64,000 nucleotides of DNA, from contig OX638368.1 in assembly GCA_951812925.1 (NCBI GenBank), positions 80,768,909 to 80,832,908 on the forward strand, given 5' to 3'. Source of the DNA: Calliopum simillimum (Eukaryota; Arthropoda; Insecta; Diptera; Lauxaniidae). Shown here one piece after another: positions 63,795-64,000 of the stretch (position 1 is the first letter of the stretch; each line of letters begins with the position of its first letter). Under the pieces are notes generated by a model that ran no database searches, was not told the origin of the DNA, and was given only the letters and a program-made list of their open reading frames with translations. Both the position numbers and the translations under genes were made by a program.

Positions 63795-63924
63795 TTTATA
63801 TATGTACATATTATGTACACATATATATGTATATACGTACACATATATACTTGTATATGTATATATGTGTAATTTATATATATGGATATATATATACATA
63901 CATACATACATACATACATATAAA
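63795..63924. repeat. TA/CATA microsatellite
   Basis: TATATGTACATA-type repeats followed by (CATA)n at about 63896-63920. Reading frames rich in Tyr/Ile/Cys across it are artefacts. Confidence 0.9.
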
Positions 63925-64000
63925 AGGTATCGCTTCCGCACCATTTATTTTTAAAAGAAATCGGTTTTTTCGTATTTAAGAAAAACACAAACAAAAACCG

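Noticed and set aside
63675..63994. Tyr/Ile-rich frames across a microsatellite
   Set aside because: Translation of TA/CATA repeats. No domain and no splice support.

Overview
The window is AT-rich nuclear DNA from a higher fly (Diptera; species not determinable from sequence alone). It lies almost entirely inside introns of one protein-coding gene on the + strand. Three internal exons are visible (18480-18694, 60011-60171, 63197-63451). Their splice phases fit together exactly, and they encode the part of a DNAJC16-type protein that follows the thioredoxin-like domain. The Drosophila counterpart, recalled from memory, is the heterochromatic gene l(3)80Fg. The intron between the first two exons is 41,316 bp and is built almost wholly of nested transposable elements. 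At least 18.4 kb of similar material lies upstream of the first exon.

Layout. 1-4.8 kb: partial mariner, an inverted-repeat element, a dispersed fly repeat and a hAT end. 4.8-10.1 kb: a TIR element split by a decayed Ty3/gypsy retrotransposon. 10.1-11.8 kb: a hammerhead-like Penelope-type motif and two tandem arrays. 11.8-14.2 kb: a decayed Ty3/gypsy integrase split by a 1.6-kb palindromic element with 8-bp target duplications. 14.8-18.0 kb: a giant palindrome with a nested MITE. 19-24.5 kb: an element with repeated ATTCCGGGAACG boxes holding a LOA-like LINE, then a palindromic Tc1 element. 24.9-33.9 kb: nested foldback elements holding a deleted BEL/Pao retrotransposon and a second palindromic Tc1. 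34.3-45.4 kb: a copy of the giant-palindrome core holding a young CsRn1-type Ty3 element, itself split by a young 17.6-like Ty3 element. 46-49 kb: an RTE-like LINE split by a hAT MITE. 49.6-50.5 kb: a 420-bp tandem duplication. 50.6-56.5 kb: a CR1-like LINE with a PHD-finger ORF1, broken by a CCCGGGA-rich element, twin palindromic MITEs and a mariner that itself carries an element made of iterated AACGCCC boxes. 56.7-59.9 kb: a Tc1 element with an intact transposase and IR/DR ends, ending 123 bp before the second exon. 60.2-64 kb: smaller repeats, the third exon, a better-preserved hammerhead-like motif and a microsatellite.

How the parts relate. Target duplications and frames restored across insertions give an explicit order of insertion at several loci. 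The two nested Ty3 elements and the BEL element have LTR pairs of equal length that look identical by eye, so they are recent; most other elements are old. The most unusual property is the number of long palindromic (foldback) elements, more than a dozen and up to kilobase-scale arms. Because the gene is read through all of them, its pre-mRNA should contain many long hairpins.
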